Below are positions 8,858 through 17,132 of a stretch of DNA of 64,000 bases, one piece after another. The DNA lies in contig CAJPFN010000014.1 in the NCBI GenBank assembly GCA_905339215.1, positions 248,001 to 312,000 on the forward strand. The letters are read 5' to 3'. Origin of the DNA: Rhizobiaceae bacterium. GTDB lineage: Bacteria; Pseudomonadota; Alphaproteobacteria; Rhizobiales; Rhizobiaceae. The notes under the pieces are model-generated. The model saw only the letters and a list, made by a program, of their open reading frames with translations. It did no database searches and had not been told where the DNA came from. A program made the translations under genes and the position numbers. How positions within the stretch are numbered: the stretch's first letter is position 1; each line of letters starts with the position of its first letter.

Positions 8858-9151
8858 TCAGGCCGATCCGGTGAAGCGCGGATCGAGCGGATCGACGGGG
8901 CGGCCGCACATGCGCTCGGCGGCAACCCACAGGTCTTCGAGGTTGCGCACGATGGTCTCGCCGCCGGTCAGCGACGAAAGCTGGATGCCGGGCACGACGC
9001 CGCCGTCGTGCGCGCTCAACCCGTAGGAGGGCAGCACCGCCCGGAGAACCTCCGAGCGGCGGAACCGGGAGCGAAGCCGGTCGTGCGGCTCGGCCGCCCC
9101 TGCTTCGGTCCAGTGGCCGGGAGCCGCGGGAAATCCGCAGCTCGCGCACAT
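8858..9151 (-). CDS. Small hypothetical protein with N-terminal CxxC
   Basis: A 97-residue protein that starts MCASCGFP and ends DPLDPRFTGSA. I do not recognise a named family. The CxxC at residues 2-5 could bind metal, which is suggestive beside a CobW GTPase. There is no signal peptide or membrane segment. The ATG (9151) shares a base with the stop of the deacetylase gene (TGATG), and the stop is one base before the GTPase start. It is therefore translationally coupled on both sides and almost certainly real. A role as accessory or metal-insertion factor for the deacetylase is a guess from position only. Confidence 0.75.
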   Translation of the reverse strand: MCASCGFPAAPGHWTEAGAAEPHDRLRSRFRRSEVLRAVLPSYGLSAHDGGVVPGIQLSSLTGGETIVRNLEDLWVAAERMCGRPVDPLDPRFTGSA

Positions 9152-10056
9152 CAGATGACTTCCGGCCGCTTGCCGCTCTCGAAGGGATAGCGCTTGCGGA
9201 AGTCGTTGGCGATCTCGTCGAAGGTCGCCCACTTGATCCCGGTGTGCTTGTTGATGTGCTCGATCAGGCGCTCGAGCATCAGCAGCACCTGCGGACGGCC
9301 GGCGACGTCGGGATGGATGGTGAAGGCGAAGACCGCGTAGTCCATCTCGCGATAGACCCAGTCGAACTGGTCGCGCCACAGTTCCTCGATGTCGCGCGGA
9401 TTGACGAAGCCGTGGCTGTTTGGCGACTTCTTCATGAACATCATCGGCGGCAGGTCGTCGACGTACCAGTTGGCGGCGATGTCGACCAGGTCGATCTCCT
9501 TGCCGTGCTTGAGCGGGTGCATCCACTCCTTGGCCGTCTTCGAGTAGTCGATCGTGTTCCAGCTGTCGCCGACGCGGGCGTAGAAGGGCTGGAAGTCGCG
9601 GTAGCCTTGGCTGTGGTCGTAGCTGAAGCCGTACTTCTTGAGCAGCGCTGCGGTCGAGTTGGACATCTCCCACCACGGCGCGACGTAGCCGCGCGGCGAC
9701 TGGCCGGTGAGACCCTTGATCAGGTCGATCGACTTGACCAGCACGTCCTCTTCCTGGGTCTGTGTCATGGCGATCGGGTTCTCGTGGAGATAACCGTGGG
9801 CGCCGATCTCGTGGCCGTCCCTGACGATCATCTCCATTTCCTTCGGGAAGGTCTCCAGCGAGTGCCCCGGGATGAAGAAGCTGGTCTTCAGGTCGTACTT
9901 CTTGAACAGGCGCAGCAGGCGCGGCACGCCGACCTCAGTGGCGAAGATGCCGCGCTGGATGTCGGACGGGGAGTCGCCGCCGCCGTAGGAGCCGATCCAG
10001 CCCGCCACCGAATCGATGTCGGTGCCGAACGCGCACATGATTTCCTTCTTGGCCAT
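9151..10056 (-). CDS. NodB-fold polysaccharide deacetylase family protein (PuuE/PgdA-like)
   Basis: A 301-residue metal-dependent hydrolase of the NodB homology family. The metal site is visible: the Asp pair in GTDIDS (D13, D15) and the His pair in HGYLH (H87, H91). The motif [11 protein letters not shown] and a late [11 protein letters not shown] complete the fold. There is no signal peptide, so it is cytosolic. This matches the branch that acts on small cyclic amides or imides (PuuE allantoinase, cyclic imidase) rather than cell-wall deacetylases, although length and sequence do not settle the substrate. ACCAGGAGGACTTCC precedes the ATG. It lies between an amidase and a CxxC/CobW pair in the same operon, which fits stepwise amide breakdown. 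Confidence 0.88.
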   Translation of the reverse strand: MAKKEIMCAFGTDIDSVAGWIGSYGGGDSPSDIQRGIFATEVGVPRLLRLFKKYDLKTSFFIPGHSLETFPKEMEMIVRDGHEIGAHGYLHENPIAMTQTQEEDVLVKSIDLIKGLTGQSPRGYVAPWWEMSNSTAALLKKYGFSYDHSQGYRDFQPFYARVGDSWNTIDYSKTAKEWMHPLKHGKEIDLVDIAANWYVDDLPPMMFMKKSPNSHGFVNPRDIEELWRDQFDWVYREMDYAVFAFTIHPDVAGRPQVLLMLERLIEHINKHTGIKWATFDEIANDFRKRYPFESGKRPEVI

Positions 10057-10110
10057 GGAAGTCCTCCTGGTTCTAGCGTTTCGTTGGAGTGTGGAGAGAC
10101 GGGGACGCGC

Positions 10111-11469
10111 TCATGCGTAGTCCCCCTTGACGAGGTTCTCGGCCGCCAGCGCTGCCGACTGGACGGCGCTGTCGCGCCCGTGCGGGGCGGAAAGCAGGAA
10201 GCCTGTCGGCATACCGTCGGCGTCGCGGCCGCTCGGGATCTGCACGCCGCACCAGTCGAGGAAGTTGCCGAGCATGGTGTTGCGCAGCGTCTTGAAGTTG
10301 GCGGCGAAGAAGACGTCCATGTCGGCCTCGAGCGGGGCGATCGGCATGGCCACGTGCGGGGTCGTCGGGAAGGCGAAGAAGCCGCGCCCGACGAGGGCGA
10401 TTGTCTCGGCGATCAGCCGGCGCCGCTGGAAGAGCACCTCGACGAGGTCTACGGCAGTCATCTTCTCGGCCATCAGGATGCGCTTGAGGACGCGCGGGTC
10501 CATCTGGCCGGCGGCCTCGCCATGGACGCGGTCCCAGTGGACGTGCAGCGCCTCGGCAGGGAGGATGTTGCCGCGCGACGCGACCAGTTCGACGATCGCG
10601 TCGAACTGCGGGACGGGCTCGCGCACGACGGATGCGCCGGCCTTGGCCAGCCGCTCCAGCGAGCGCTCGAAATTGTCCGCAACGGCCGGCTCGACGCCGT
10701 CGAAGACGACGTTGGTGGGTACGACCAGTTCGAGGTCGCTGACCGCGACAGGCGCGGCTTCGGTCTCGGGGCGGCCGCGCAGCACAGCGTCGGCGAGCAG
10801 GCAGTCGGCGACGGTGTTGGCGAGCGGCCCCAGCGTGTCCAGGGTGCGCGATAGCGGGAAGACGCCGTCCATGGGATAGCGGCCGGTCGAGGTCTTCAGC
10901 CCGACGACGCCGTTGAAGGAGGCCGGAATGCGGATCGAGCCGCCGGTATCGGTGCCGATCGCGAGCGGCAGCATGCCATTGGCGACGGCGACGCCCGAGG
11001 CCGACGACGAGCCGCCGGGCGCGCGCGCCGGCCCCGTGCCGTTCGGATTGCGCGGCGTGCCGTAGTGCGGATTGATGCCGATGCCCGAATAGGCGAACTC
11101 GGTCATGTTGAGCGTGCCGACGCTGACAAGCCCGGCGCGGGCGCCGACGGCGACGAGCGCGGCGTCGGCCTGCGCTGGCGGATCGTTCCTCAACACCGTC
11201 GAGCCGGCCAGCGTGACGCGGCCCTCGATGTCGAAGAGGTCCTTCCAGCCGATGGGGACGCCGTCGAGCGGGCTTGCGGGACGACCCTCGCGCAGTCGCC
11301 TGCGGGCGGCTTCGGCCTCGCGCTTGGCGCGCTTGGGGAGGAGATCGATGAAGACGGCCTTGTCGGGATCGCGGGCGATGCGGTCGAGCGTTGCCTCAAG
11401 GAGTTCGACGGCGTCGAGGCTGCCGTCGCGGAGCCTGCGCGCGGTGTCGATCGCCGTCGTGCGCTGCAT
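10111..11469 (-). CDS. Amidase signature family hydrolase
   Basis: A 452-residue amidase-signature enzyme. The Ser-cisSer-Lys triad is readable: K76 in GWKDLFD, the cis-Ser in APGGSSSASG (about S155) and the nucleophile in GTDTGGSIR (S178). There is no export signal. It follows the second ABC ATPase gene by 4 bases and precedes the deacetylase by 54 bases, all in the 18200-7894 operon. It is related to GatA/AtzF-type amidases, but without GatB/GatC neighbours it is unlikely to serve tRNA amidation. It probably hydrolyses an amide brought in by the adjacent importer (inference). Confidence 0.92.
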   Translation of the reverse strand: MQRTTAIDTARRLRDGSLDAVELLEATLDRIARDPDKAVFIDLLPKRAKREAEAARRRLREGRPASPLDGVPIGWKDLFDIEGRVTLAGSTVLRNDPPAQADAALVAVGARAGLVSVGTLNMTEFAYSGIGINPHYGTPRNPNGTGPARAPGGSSSASGVAVANGMLPLAIGTDTGGSIRIPASFNGVVGLKTSTGRYPMDGVFPLSRTLDTLGPLANTVADCLLADAVLRGRPETEAAPVAVSDLELVVPTNVVFDGVEPAVADNFERSLERLAKAGASVVREPVPQFDAIVELVASRGNILPAEALHVHWDRVHGEAAGQMDPRVLKRILMAEKMTAVDLVEVLFQRRRLIAETIALVGRGFFAFPTTPHVAMPIAPLEADMDVFFAANFKTLRNTMLGNFLDWCGVQIPSGRDADGMPTGFLLSAPHGRDSAVQSAALAAENLVKGDYA

Positions 11470-11473
11470 GGCG

Positions 11474-12568
11474 TCAGCTCCCGATCACGGTGGCGCCATC
11501 GCTGCGGAACACCATCAGCACCCTGTCGCCGGGCTTGAAGCGACGGCCGAACTTGTCCTCGTGGCCGGCCACGACGATGGTCTCTCCGGTCGGCAGGTTG
11601 ATCGTGACCTCGACGATGTGGCCGGAGACCTGCAGCGAGCCGACCTCTCCGGGAAAGCCGCTGCTGCCGTCCGCATGATGCGGCTCCTCGCCGTTGGCGG
11701 GGATGATGCCGATCGACTCGGCGGGGATGACGATGCTGGCATTCGATCCCACCGCGAGCGGTTTCGCCGCGTGGCCGGACAGCGCGCCGTGGTCGGTGTT
11801 GAGCGTGACGACGTCGCCTTCGGCGTGCTTCACCGTGCCCTTGAAGATGGTGTTGCGGCCGATGAACTGCGCGGTGAACAGTGTCGACGGCTTCGTGTAG
11901 AGCTCGTAGGGCGCGCTGATCTGCTCGATGCGGCCCTGGTTCATGACGACGATACGGTCGGACAGCGCCAGCGCCTCGGACTGGGCGTGAGTGACGAAGA
12001 CGAAGGTGATGCCGAGGTTTCGTTGCAGGAGCTTCAGCTCGTTCTGAATGCTCTTGCGGAGATTGGCGTCGAGTGCGCCGAGCGGCTCGTCGAGGAGAAG
12101 GATGTCGGGCTCGACGACGAGCGACCGGGCGAGCGCGATACGCTGCTTCTGCCCGCCCGACAGCCGTTCGGGGCGGTGGTCGGCGACGTCGAGCAGGCCG
12201 AGCTTTTCCAGCATGCCGTCGACCTTGCGGTCGCGCTCCGCGGTCGGCACGCCCTTCACGTCGAGGCCGAAATTGACGTTGCCGCGCACGGTCATGTGCG
12301 GGAACAGGGCGTAGTTCTGGAAGATCATCGAGGTGGGCCGCTGCTCGGGCAGCATGTCGTTGATGCGCTTGCCCTTGATCAGGATGTCGCCCGAGGAGAT
12401 GGATTCGAAGCCGGCGATCATGCGCAACGTCGTCGACTTGCCGCAGCCGGACGGGCCGAGGAACGCGATGAACTCGCCCTTCTCGACGTCGAGGTTGAAG
12501 TCGATCACGGCAGGGGTGCCGTTGTCGTAGACCTTTCCGACATGGGAAAGCTGCAGATCGTAGGTCAC
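11474..12568 (-). CDS. ABC importer ATPase, PotA/spermidine-putrescine type (canonical copy)
   Basis: About 364 residues. The nucleotide-binding domain has Walker [11 protein letters not shown]-loop FQNYALFPHM, signature LSGGQKQRIALARSL, Walker B ILLLDEPLGALD and an H-loop VTHAQSEAL with its histidine. A TOBE-like C-terminal domain follows. I use the GTG at 12568 as start because the protein then begins with VTYDLQLSHVGKVYDN, the normal beginning; no strong ribosome site is visible and the frame is open upstream. It lies 68 bases after the binding-protein gene. It may pair with the second, degenerate ATPase encoded at 17133-18200 in the same operon. Confidence 0.9.
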   Translation of the reverse strand: MTYDLQLSHVGKVYDNGTPAVIDFNLDVEKGEFIAFLGPSGCGKSTTLRMIAGFESISSGDILIKGKRINDMLPEQRPTSMIFQNYALFPHMTVRGNVNFGLDVKGVPTAERDRKVDGMLEKLGLLDVADHRPERLSGGQKQRIALARSLVVEPDILLLDEPLGALDANLRKSIQNELKLLQRNLGITFVFVTHAQSEALALSDRIVVMNQGRIEQISAPYELYTKPSTLFTAQFIGRNTIFKGTVKHAEGDVVTLNTDHGALSGHAAKPLAVGSNASIVIPAESIGIIPANGEEPHHADGSSGFPGEVGSLQVSGHIVEVTINLPTGETIVVAGHEDKFGRRFKPGDRVLMVFRSDGATVIGS

Positions 12569-12593
12569 GCCAGAAAACCCGTTTGCGAGGGGT

Positions 12594-12620
12594 TGCCGGG
12601 CGGCGTGGCGCCGCCCGGCA
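12594..12620 (-). terminator. Intercistronic stem-loop after binding-protein gene
   Basis: A perfect 11-bp stem (TGCCGGGCGGC / GCCGCCCGGCA) with a 5-base loop stands between the binding-protein stop (12637) and the ATPase start. It has no T-run. Such loops commonly stabilise binding-protein mRNA and dampen expression of the downstream genes. Confidence 0.55.
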
Positions 12621-12636
12621 TCGTTTCGATGTCTGA

Positions 12637-13881
12637 TCAGGCCGACAGGAACTCGTCCCACTTGGCCATCAGGTGGTCGTACTCGTCCGGCCACTGGTGC
12701 CAGTAGGCGACGTTGGCGGCACGGGTCTCGAGCGATCCGCCGTCACGCAGGTCGCCTTCCTTGATGCCGCGCTCCTCGGCGCCGACCCAAGGCTTGCCCT
12801 CGTACCAGAAGGCGTACTTGTCGGCCGGCATGGAGTCCTTCACGTTGGTGGTCGGCGAGTAGTAGCCCTGCTCGGACACGGCGATGGCGGGCGGACCCGA
12901 CAGCCAGTAGTCGGCGTAGGCCGTAACCGCGTCGAGGTTTGGCGTCCCGGTGATCGGGGAGACGCCGATCGCCCAGCCGCGGTAGCCTTCCTTCATCGTC
13001 GCGTAGGAGCACTGCACGCCCTGTGCCTTCACGGCCATGACGGCGGGCTGCCAGGCGTCGGCGATGATCATCTCGCCGGACGCCAGAAGGTTGACGAGTT
13101 CGCCGAAATCGCCCCACAGGGCGCGGAACTGGCCTTCCTTCTTCTTGGCGATGAGGAACTTGGCCGCCTCGTCGATTTCCTCGACGTTCGGGTTGCCCGG
13201 GTTCGCCACCTTGAGCAGGCCGAGCGTGTTCATCGCCATGATCGCCTGTCCGAAGGCGATCAGCGGGTCGACGTTTAGGCCGGTCTTGCCCTTGAACTTC
13301 GGGTCGAACAGCGATGCCCAGGTGGAGGCTTCCTCTGCCGACACGAGGTCGGGACGGTAGCCGATGGCGTCGTAGTTGTAGACGGTCGGGACCATCCACA
13401 ACTCGGTCTGGCCTTCGTCCTTCCAGATCTGGCCGACGATCTGCCGGTTCAGGTCCCAGCGGTCCGAAGCCTTGGTGAAGGTCTCGCGGATGTTGGCCCA
13501 GTTCTTCAGGTTCGCGGTCGGGACGGTCGTGATCTTCTCGGTGGCCACGACGGCGGCCAGACGCTCGCCGATGGTCTCCCAGCAGTCGTAGGCTGTCGAG
13601 CCCGAGAGGAGCTCGGTCTGCGTGTTCGGGAAGATGTCGGCCTTGCCCGACACCGCCTTGACGCCCGACTTCTCCTTGAAGTCGTTGAGGATGCGTTCCT
13701 GCACCGTCACCGACAGGCCGACCGTGCGCAGCTCCTGCTCGGCGAGCGAGGCCGCGAAGGCCTGCTGGGCGCCGAAGTAGGGGAACTTCGCCGCGATCGC
13801 CGCAGCAGCAGCGCCGCCGCCCGCCGCCTGCAGCAGCCTGCGGCGGGACATGTGATATCTCTTGATACTGTCGATACTCAT
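12637..13881 (-). CDS. Extracellular solute-binding protein, PotD/spermidine-putrescine type, Tat signal
   Basis: A 414-residue periplasmic binding protein. The N-terminus holds a twin-arginine signal (SRRRLLQAAGGG, then an Ala-rich h-region and cleavage near AFA-AS). Domain parts include VPTVYNYDAIGYRPD, SGEMIIADAWQP and WLSGPPAIAVSEQGYYSPT. The start ATG follows GGAGGTGA by 6 bases. It feeds the permeases encoded at 15395-17122. The C-terminal third is similar to the signal-less paralogue at 19665-20915 (shared WLSG, QGYY and a W/F-WY-G pattern). The ligand is unknown; this fold class takes polyamines, opines and other cationic or amide compounds. Confidence 0.92.
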   Translation of the reverse strand: MSIDSIKRYHMSRRRLLQAAGGGAAAAAIAAKFPYFGAQQAFAASLAEQELRTVGLSVTVQERILNDFKEKSGVKAVSGKADIFPNTQTELLSGSTAYDCWETIGERLAAVVATEKITTVPTANLKNWANIRETFTKASDRWDLNRQIVGQIWKDEGQTELWMVPTVYNYDAIGYRPDLVSAEEASTWASLFDPKFKGKTGLNVDPLIAFGQAIMAMNTLGLLKVANPGNPNVEEIDEAAKFLIAKKKEGQFRALWGDFGELVNLLASGEMIIADAWQPAVMAVKAQGVQCSYATMKEGYRGWAIGVSPITGTPNLDAVTAYADYWLSGPPAIAVSEQGYYSPTTNVKDSMPADKYAFWYEGKPWVGAEERGIKEGDLRDGGSLETRAANVAYWHQWPDEYDHLMAKWDEFLSA

Positions 13882-13923
13882 CTCAGTTCACCTCCGTTGT
13901 TGTCTCGTCTTGCCAACCGATCG

Positions 13924-14679
13924 TCAGTAGCGCCCCACAAGGAGACCGCCATCAACCACCACCGTCTGCCCGGTCATGTAGCGAGCGGCGTTGGAAGCCA
14001 GGAAAAGGATCACGTCCGCGATGTCCTCGGGCTCGCCGATGCGGCCCATCGGGATGAACTCGCCGGCCTTGTCGGCGCCTTCGGGGCCGAGCGAATGCTC
14101 CTTCGAGAGAAGCTGCGCGGTGCGGATGTAGCCAGGGGCTACGCCGTTGACGCGGATGCCCTCGCGGGCGAGCTCGACGGCAAGACCGCGGACGAGGCCG
14201 ACCACGCCCGCCTTGGCGGCGGAATAGTGGACGTGCTCGTCCCAGCCATAGGCGACGCCCATGATCGAGGACAGGCAGACGATGGCGCCCGCCTTGCGCG
14301 CCTTCATGCCGGGAAGGGCGGGACGGACGACGCGGAAGATGCCCTTCAGGTCGATGTCGAAGGTATAGTCCCACTTCTCGTCGCTGAGCGCGGGAAGGGG
14401 CACTTTGTGGGCGATGCCGGCGTTGGCGACGATGCAGTCGATCGCGCCGCGCTCCTTCTCGACGGCGGCGACGAGAGCGTCGGCGTCGGCGGTGGAGCGC
14501 ACGTCGAGGCGGCGGTATTCGCCGCTACCGCCGGCGCGGCGGATCGCCTCGGCGACGTCGGCGCCTTCCTTCTCCAGGATGTCGGTGGCGACGACGTGGT
14601 ATCCGGCGGCGGCGAAGGCGAGTGCGGTGGCGCGGCCGATGCCGATGCCCGCGCCGGTGATGAGGACTGTCCTGGTCAT
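13924..14679 (-). CDS. SDR-family oxidoreductase (first of a pair)
   Basis: A 251-residue short-chain dehydrogenase with Rossmann motif TGAGIGIG, NAG (VANAGIAHKV), active Ser in CLSSIMG and catalytic YSAAK. The C-terminus GQTVVVDGGLLVG is typical of the family. Its ATG at 14679 overlaps the stop of the adjacent SDR (ATGA). The frame remains open above this point but overlaps the neighbour and is not used. Lying between permease and binding-protein genes, it probably oxidises a hydroxyl of the imported compound or its product. NAD/NADP preference is not clear: the segment after the second strand has ATDILEKEG, whose Asp favours NAD. Confidence 0.9.
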   Translation of the reverse strand: MTRTVLITGAGIGIGRATALAFAAAGYHVVATDILEKEGADVAEAIRRAGGSGEYRRLDVRSTADADALVAAVEKERGAIDCIVANAGIAHKVPLPALSDEKWDYTFDIDLKGIFRVVRPALPGMKARKAGAIVCLSSIMGVAYGWDEHVHYSAAKAGVVGLVRGLAVELAREGIRVNGVAPGYIRTAQLLSKEHSLGPEGADKAGEFIPMGRIGEPEDIADVILFLASNAARYMTGQTVVVDGGLLVGRY

Positions 14680-15398
14680 AGCATCACGTCTCCCGAATTC
14701 GGTCCGAGCGTCTGGCCGACGAAGAGGGCGGCTTCCGGCGAACACAGGAAGGCGACGGCCGATGCCACCTCGTGCGGCTCGCCGAAACGGCCGAGCGGCA
14801 GGCCGGCGGCCTTGGCGCTGCGCCAGTCCTCCGACAGCGCCATTACCAGCGGCGTGTTGATCGGCCCTGGCGCGACCGCGTTGACGCGCACGCCGTCGGC
14901 GCTGACCTCGCGGGCGAGCGCCTTGGTCATGCCGATGATGGCGGCCTTGGCGGCACTGTAGTGGACGAGTTCGACACCGCCGATCTGGCCGAGCTGCGAG
15001 GCGACGTTGACGACGACGCCGGCTTTCGCGGCGAGCATCGCCGGCAGCACGGCGCGGGTCATCAGGTAGGTGCCGCGCACGTGCACCGCGAACATGCGGT
15101 CCCATTCGGCGGGTTCGAGGTCGACGAAGCGCGCCTGGTGGACGTGGCCGGCGCAGTTGACGAGGTGCGTGCAGGTGCCAAAGGCGCTGCGGCAGCGGCC
15201 GACGATGGCGCCGACATCGGCTTCCAGCGAGACGTTTCCGGCCACGGCGACGGCATTCGCGCCGATCCCGGCGGCAACCGCCTCCGCGGCTTCCGCGCGC
15301 AGATCGTTGACGACGACGCGGTAGCCGTCCGTCGCGAGCCGCTGCGCGATGGCGCGGCCGATGCCCGATCCTGCACCGGTGACGATCGCGACGCTCAT
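14676..15398 (-). CDS. SDR-family oxidoreductase (second of a pair)
   Basis: A 240-residue short-chain dehydrogenase with TGAGSGIG, NCAGHVHQA, VASQLGQIGG and catalytic YSAAK. Asp in VVNDLRAEA suggests NAD(H). The end LGPNSGDVML departs from the usual VDGG ending. Translationally coupled at both ends: its ATG overlaps the permease stop and its stop overlaps the next SDR start (ATGA). It is clearly related to its neighbour but diverged, so the two probably catalyse successive steps. Substrate unknown. Confidence 0.9.
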   Translation of the reverse strand: MSVAIVTGAGSGIGRAIAQRLATDGYRVVVNDLRAEAAEAVAAGIGANAVAVAGNVSLEADVGAIVGRCRSAFGTCTHLVNCAGHVHQARFVDLEPAEWDRMFAVHVRGTYLMTRAVLPAMLAAKAGVVVNVASQLGQIGGVELVHYSAAKAAIIGMTKALAREVSADGVRVNAVAPGPINTPLVMALSEDWRSAKAAGLPLGRFGEPHEVASAVAFLCSPEAALFVGQTLGPNSGDVML

Positions 15399-16243
15399 GC
15401 GATGTCCTCCTGGATCGCCGCCCTGCCGGCGCGGCGCACGCTCAGCGTCATCAGGATCGCGTAGACGGTGAGCAGCGAGAACGAGAACAGCGTGGTGAGC
15501 ACGCCGAAGGCGAAGATGTTGGGGTGAATCTCCACGGCGAAGGTGCCGTAAATGGCGAGCGGCAGCGTCTGGTCGCGGCCCGAGGCGAACAGCGTTCGCG
15601 AGAACTCGTCATAAGAAAGCGTGAAGGCGAACAGCATCGCCGAGAGCACACCCGGGAAGATCAGCGGGAAGGTCACCTTGCGGAACGTCCGCATCGGCGG
15701 CACACCCAGCGACCAGGACGCCTCCTCTACGGAGGAATCGAAGCGATTGAGGATTGCCAGCATCACCAAGAAGGCGAACGGGAAGGTGTAGACGACGTGG
15801 GTGACGAAGGCGGTCGACCACCAGTGACGCTCGATGCCGAGCGAGTTGGCGACCAGAGCCGTGCCGAGACCGGTGAGTACCCCCGGCACCATCATGCCGA
15901 GCACGATCAGGTAGAAGACGAAACCGGAACCCTTGAACTTCGAGCGGAACGCCTGGGCCGACATGACGCCGAGTACCGTCGAGGTGACCATGGTCATGAA
16001 GGCCAGCGTCAGCGAGCGGATCAGGGACTGTCCGAAGGGCAGGGGCGCCACGCGCGACGGCGGCGTCAGCCCGAAGATGTGCTGGTACCAGTAGGTCGAC
16101 CATTCGATGATCGGGAATTGCGGTCCGCCTTCCGGTCCCTGCTGGAACGACAGGATGCCCAGCACGAAGAACGGGCCGTAGAGGAACAGGATGAAGAGCC
16201 CGACATAGACCGCCAGAACCGGCTTGAGGACGCGCGACTCCAT
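15395..16243 (-). CDS. ABC importer permease, PotC type
   Basis: A 282-residue inner-membrane permease with about six transmembrane segments, beginning VLAVYVGLFILFLYGPFFVLG. The coupling-loop EAA-like motif is present in SSVEEASWSLGVPPMRTFRK. It forms the transmembrane pair with the permease encoded 3 bases upstream and couples to one or both operon ATPases. The stop overlaps the following SDR start. Confidence 0.92.
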   Translation of the reverse strand: MESRVLKPVLAVYVGLFILFLYGPFFVLGILSFQQGPEGGPQFPIIEWSTYWYQHIFGLTPPSRVAPLPFGQSLIRSLTLAFMTMVTSTVLGVMSAQAFRSKFKGSGFVFYLIVLGMMVPGVLTGLGTALVANSLGIERHWWSTAFVTHVVYTFPFAFLVMLAILNRFDSSVEEASWSLGVPPMRTFRKVTFPLIFPGVLSAMLFAFTLSYDEFSRTLFASGRDQTLPLAIYGTFAVEIHPNIFAFGVLTTLFSFSLLTVYAILMTLSVRRAGRAAIQEDIA

Positions 16244-16246
16244 CGC

Positions 16247-17122
16247 TCAGAGCTCCTTCTTCAGGTCGACGACGCGCAGGAAGCCCGCGATCACCAGACC
16301 CATGATGACGGTGAGGATGACGCCGACGACCGAGGCGAGCGCCCATTTGAGCGAGCCGACCTGGGTGACGATGATGTTACCGAGCAGGTTCACCTTGCGG
16401 CCCGAGAGGGCGGCGGTCGTGGCGAACTCTCCAAGCACCATGACCGAGACGAAGATGGCGCCGACGATGACGCCGGGCAGACTGAGCGGCAGGATGATCT
16501 TGAAGAAGATGCGCCAGAAGCTGGCGCCGAGGTCGCGGGCCGCCTCGATGATGTTGCGGTCGATGCGGCTCAGCATGAAGGCAATCGGGCCGACCATGAA
16601 GACCACGTAAATCTGCGTCATGCCGATGACGACCGACAGTTCGCTGAACAGGAGTGCCTCGATCGGCGCCGAGATCAGGCCGGCCTTCTGCAGGAGGATG
16701 TTGATGGCGCCTTCCTTGCCGAGCATCGGCCGCCAGGCGAGGACGCGGATCAGGAACGACGTCCAGAACGGGATGACGCAGATGACCAAAAGGACGGTCG
16801 AGAGCGTCTTGCTCTTGACGAACAGGCCGACGAAGAGCGCGGTCGGGTAGCCCAGCACGAAGGTCGCGGCGAGCACGATCAGCCACAGCCGGATCGTGGT
16901 GAACAGCGAGCCGATATAGGTCTCGGAGGAGAAGAACTGCTTCCAACTGGCGAGCGTCAGGATCGGCTCGATCTTGAAGGTGGTCTGCGTCCAGAAGGAG
17001 ACGTAGACGATCATCAGGATGGGCACGGCGAGGAACAGCGCCATCCACACGGCGCCCGGCGCGATCAGCCAGTAGGCCGTGCGGTTCCTCGTTCTCTCAG
17101 CGGTGTCGATCTGCTCAGCCAT
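16247..17122 (-). CDS. ABC importer permease, PotB type
   Basis: A 291-residue permease with a cytoplasmic N-terminus, a first membrane segment (YWLIAPGAVWMALFLAVPIL) and the coupling motif RNIIEAARDLGASFWRIFFK. The start is the ATG at 17122 (MAEQIDTAER), preceded by AGGA and 10 bases downstream of the ATPase stop; the open frame above it has no protein character. Partner of the PotC-type permease next to it. Confidence 0.92.
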   Translation of the reverse strand: MAEQIDTAERTRNRTAYWLIAPGAVWMALFLAVPILMIVYVSFWTQTTFKIEPILTLASWKQFFSSETYIGSLFTTIRLWLIVLAATFVLGYPTALFVGLFVKSKTLSTVLLVICVIPFWTSFLIRVLAWRPMLGKEGAINILLQKAGLISAPIEALLFSELSVVIGMTQIYVVFMVGPIAFMLSRIDRNIIEAARDLGASFWRIFFKIILPLSLPGVIVGAIFVSVMVLGEFATTAALSGRKVNLLGNIIVTQVGSLKWALASVVGVILTVIMGLVIAGFLRVVDLKKEL

Positions 17123-17132
17123 AGCCGTCGTC

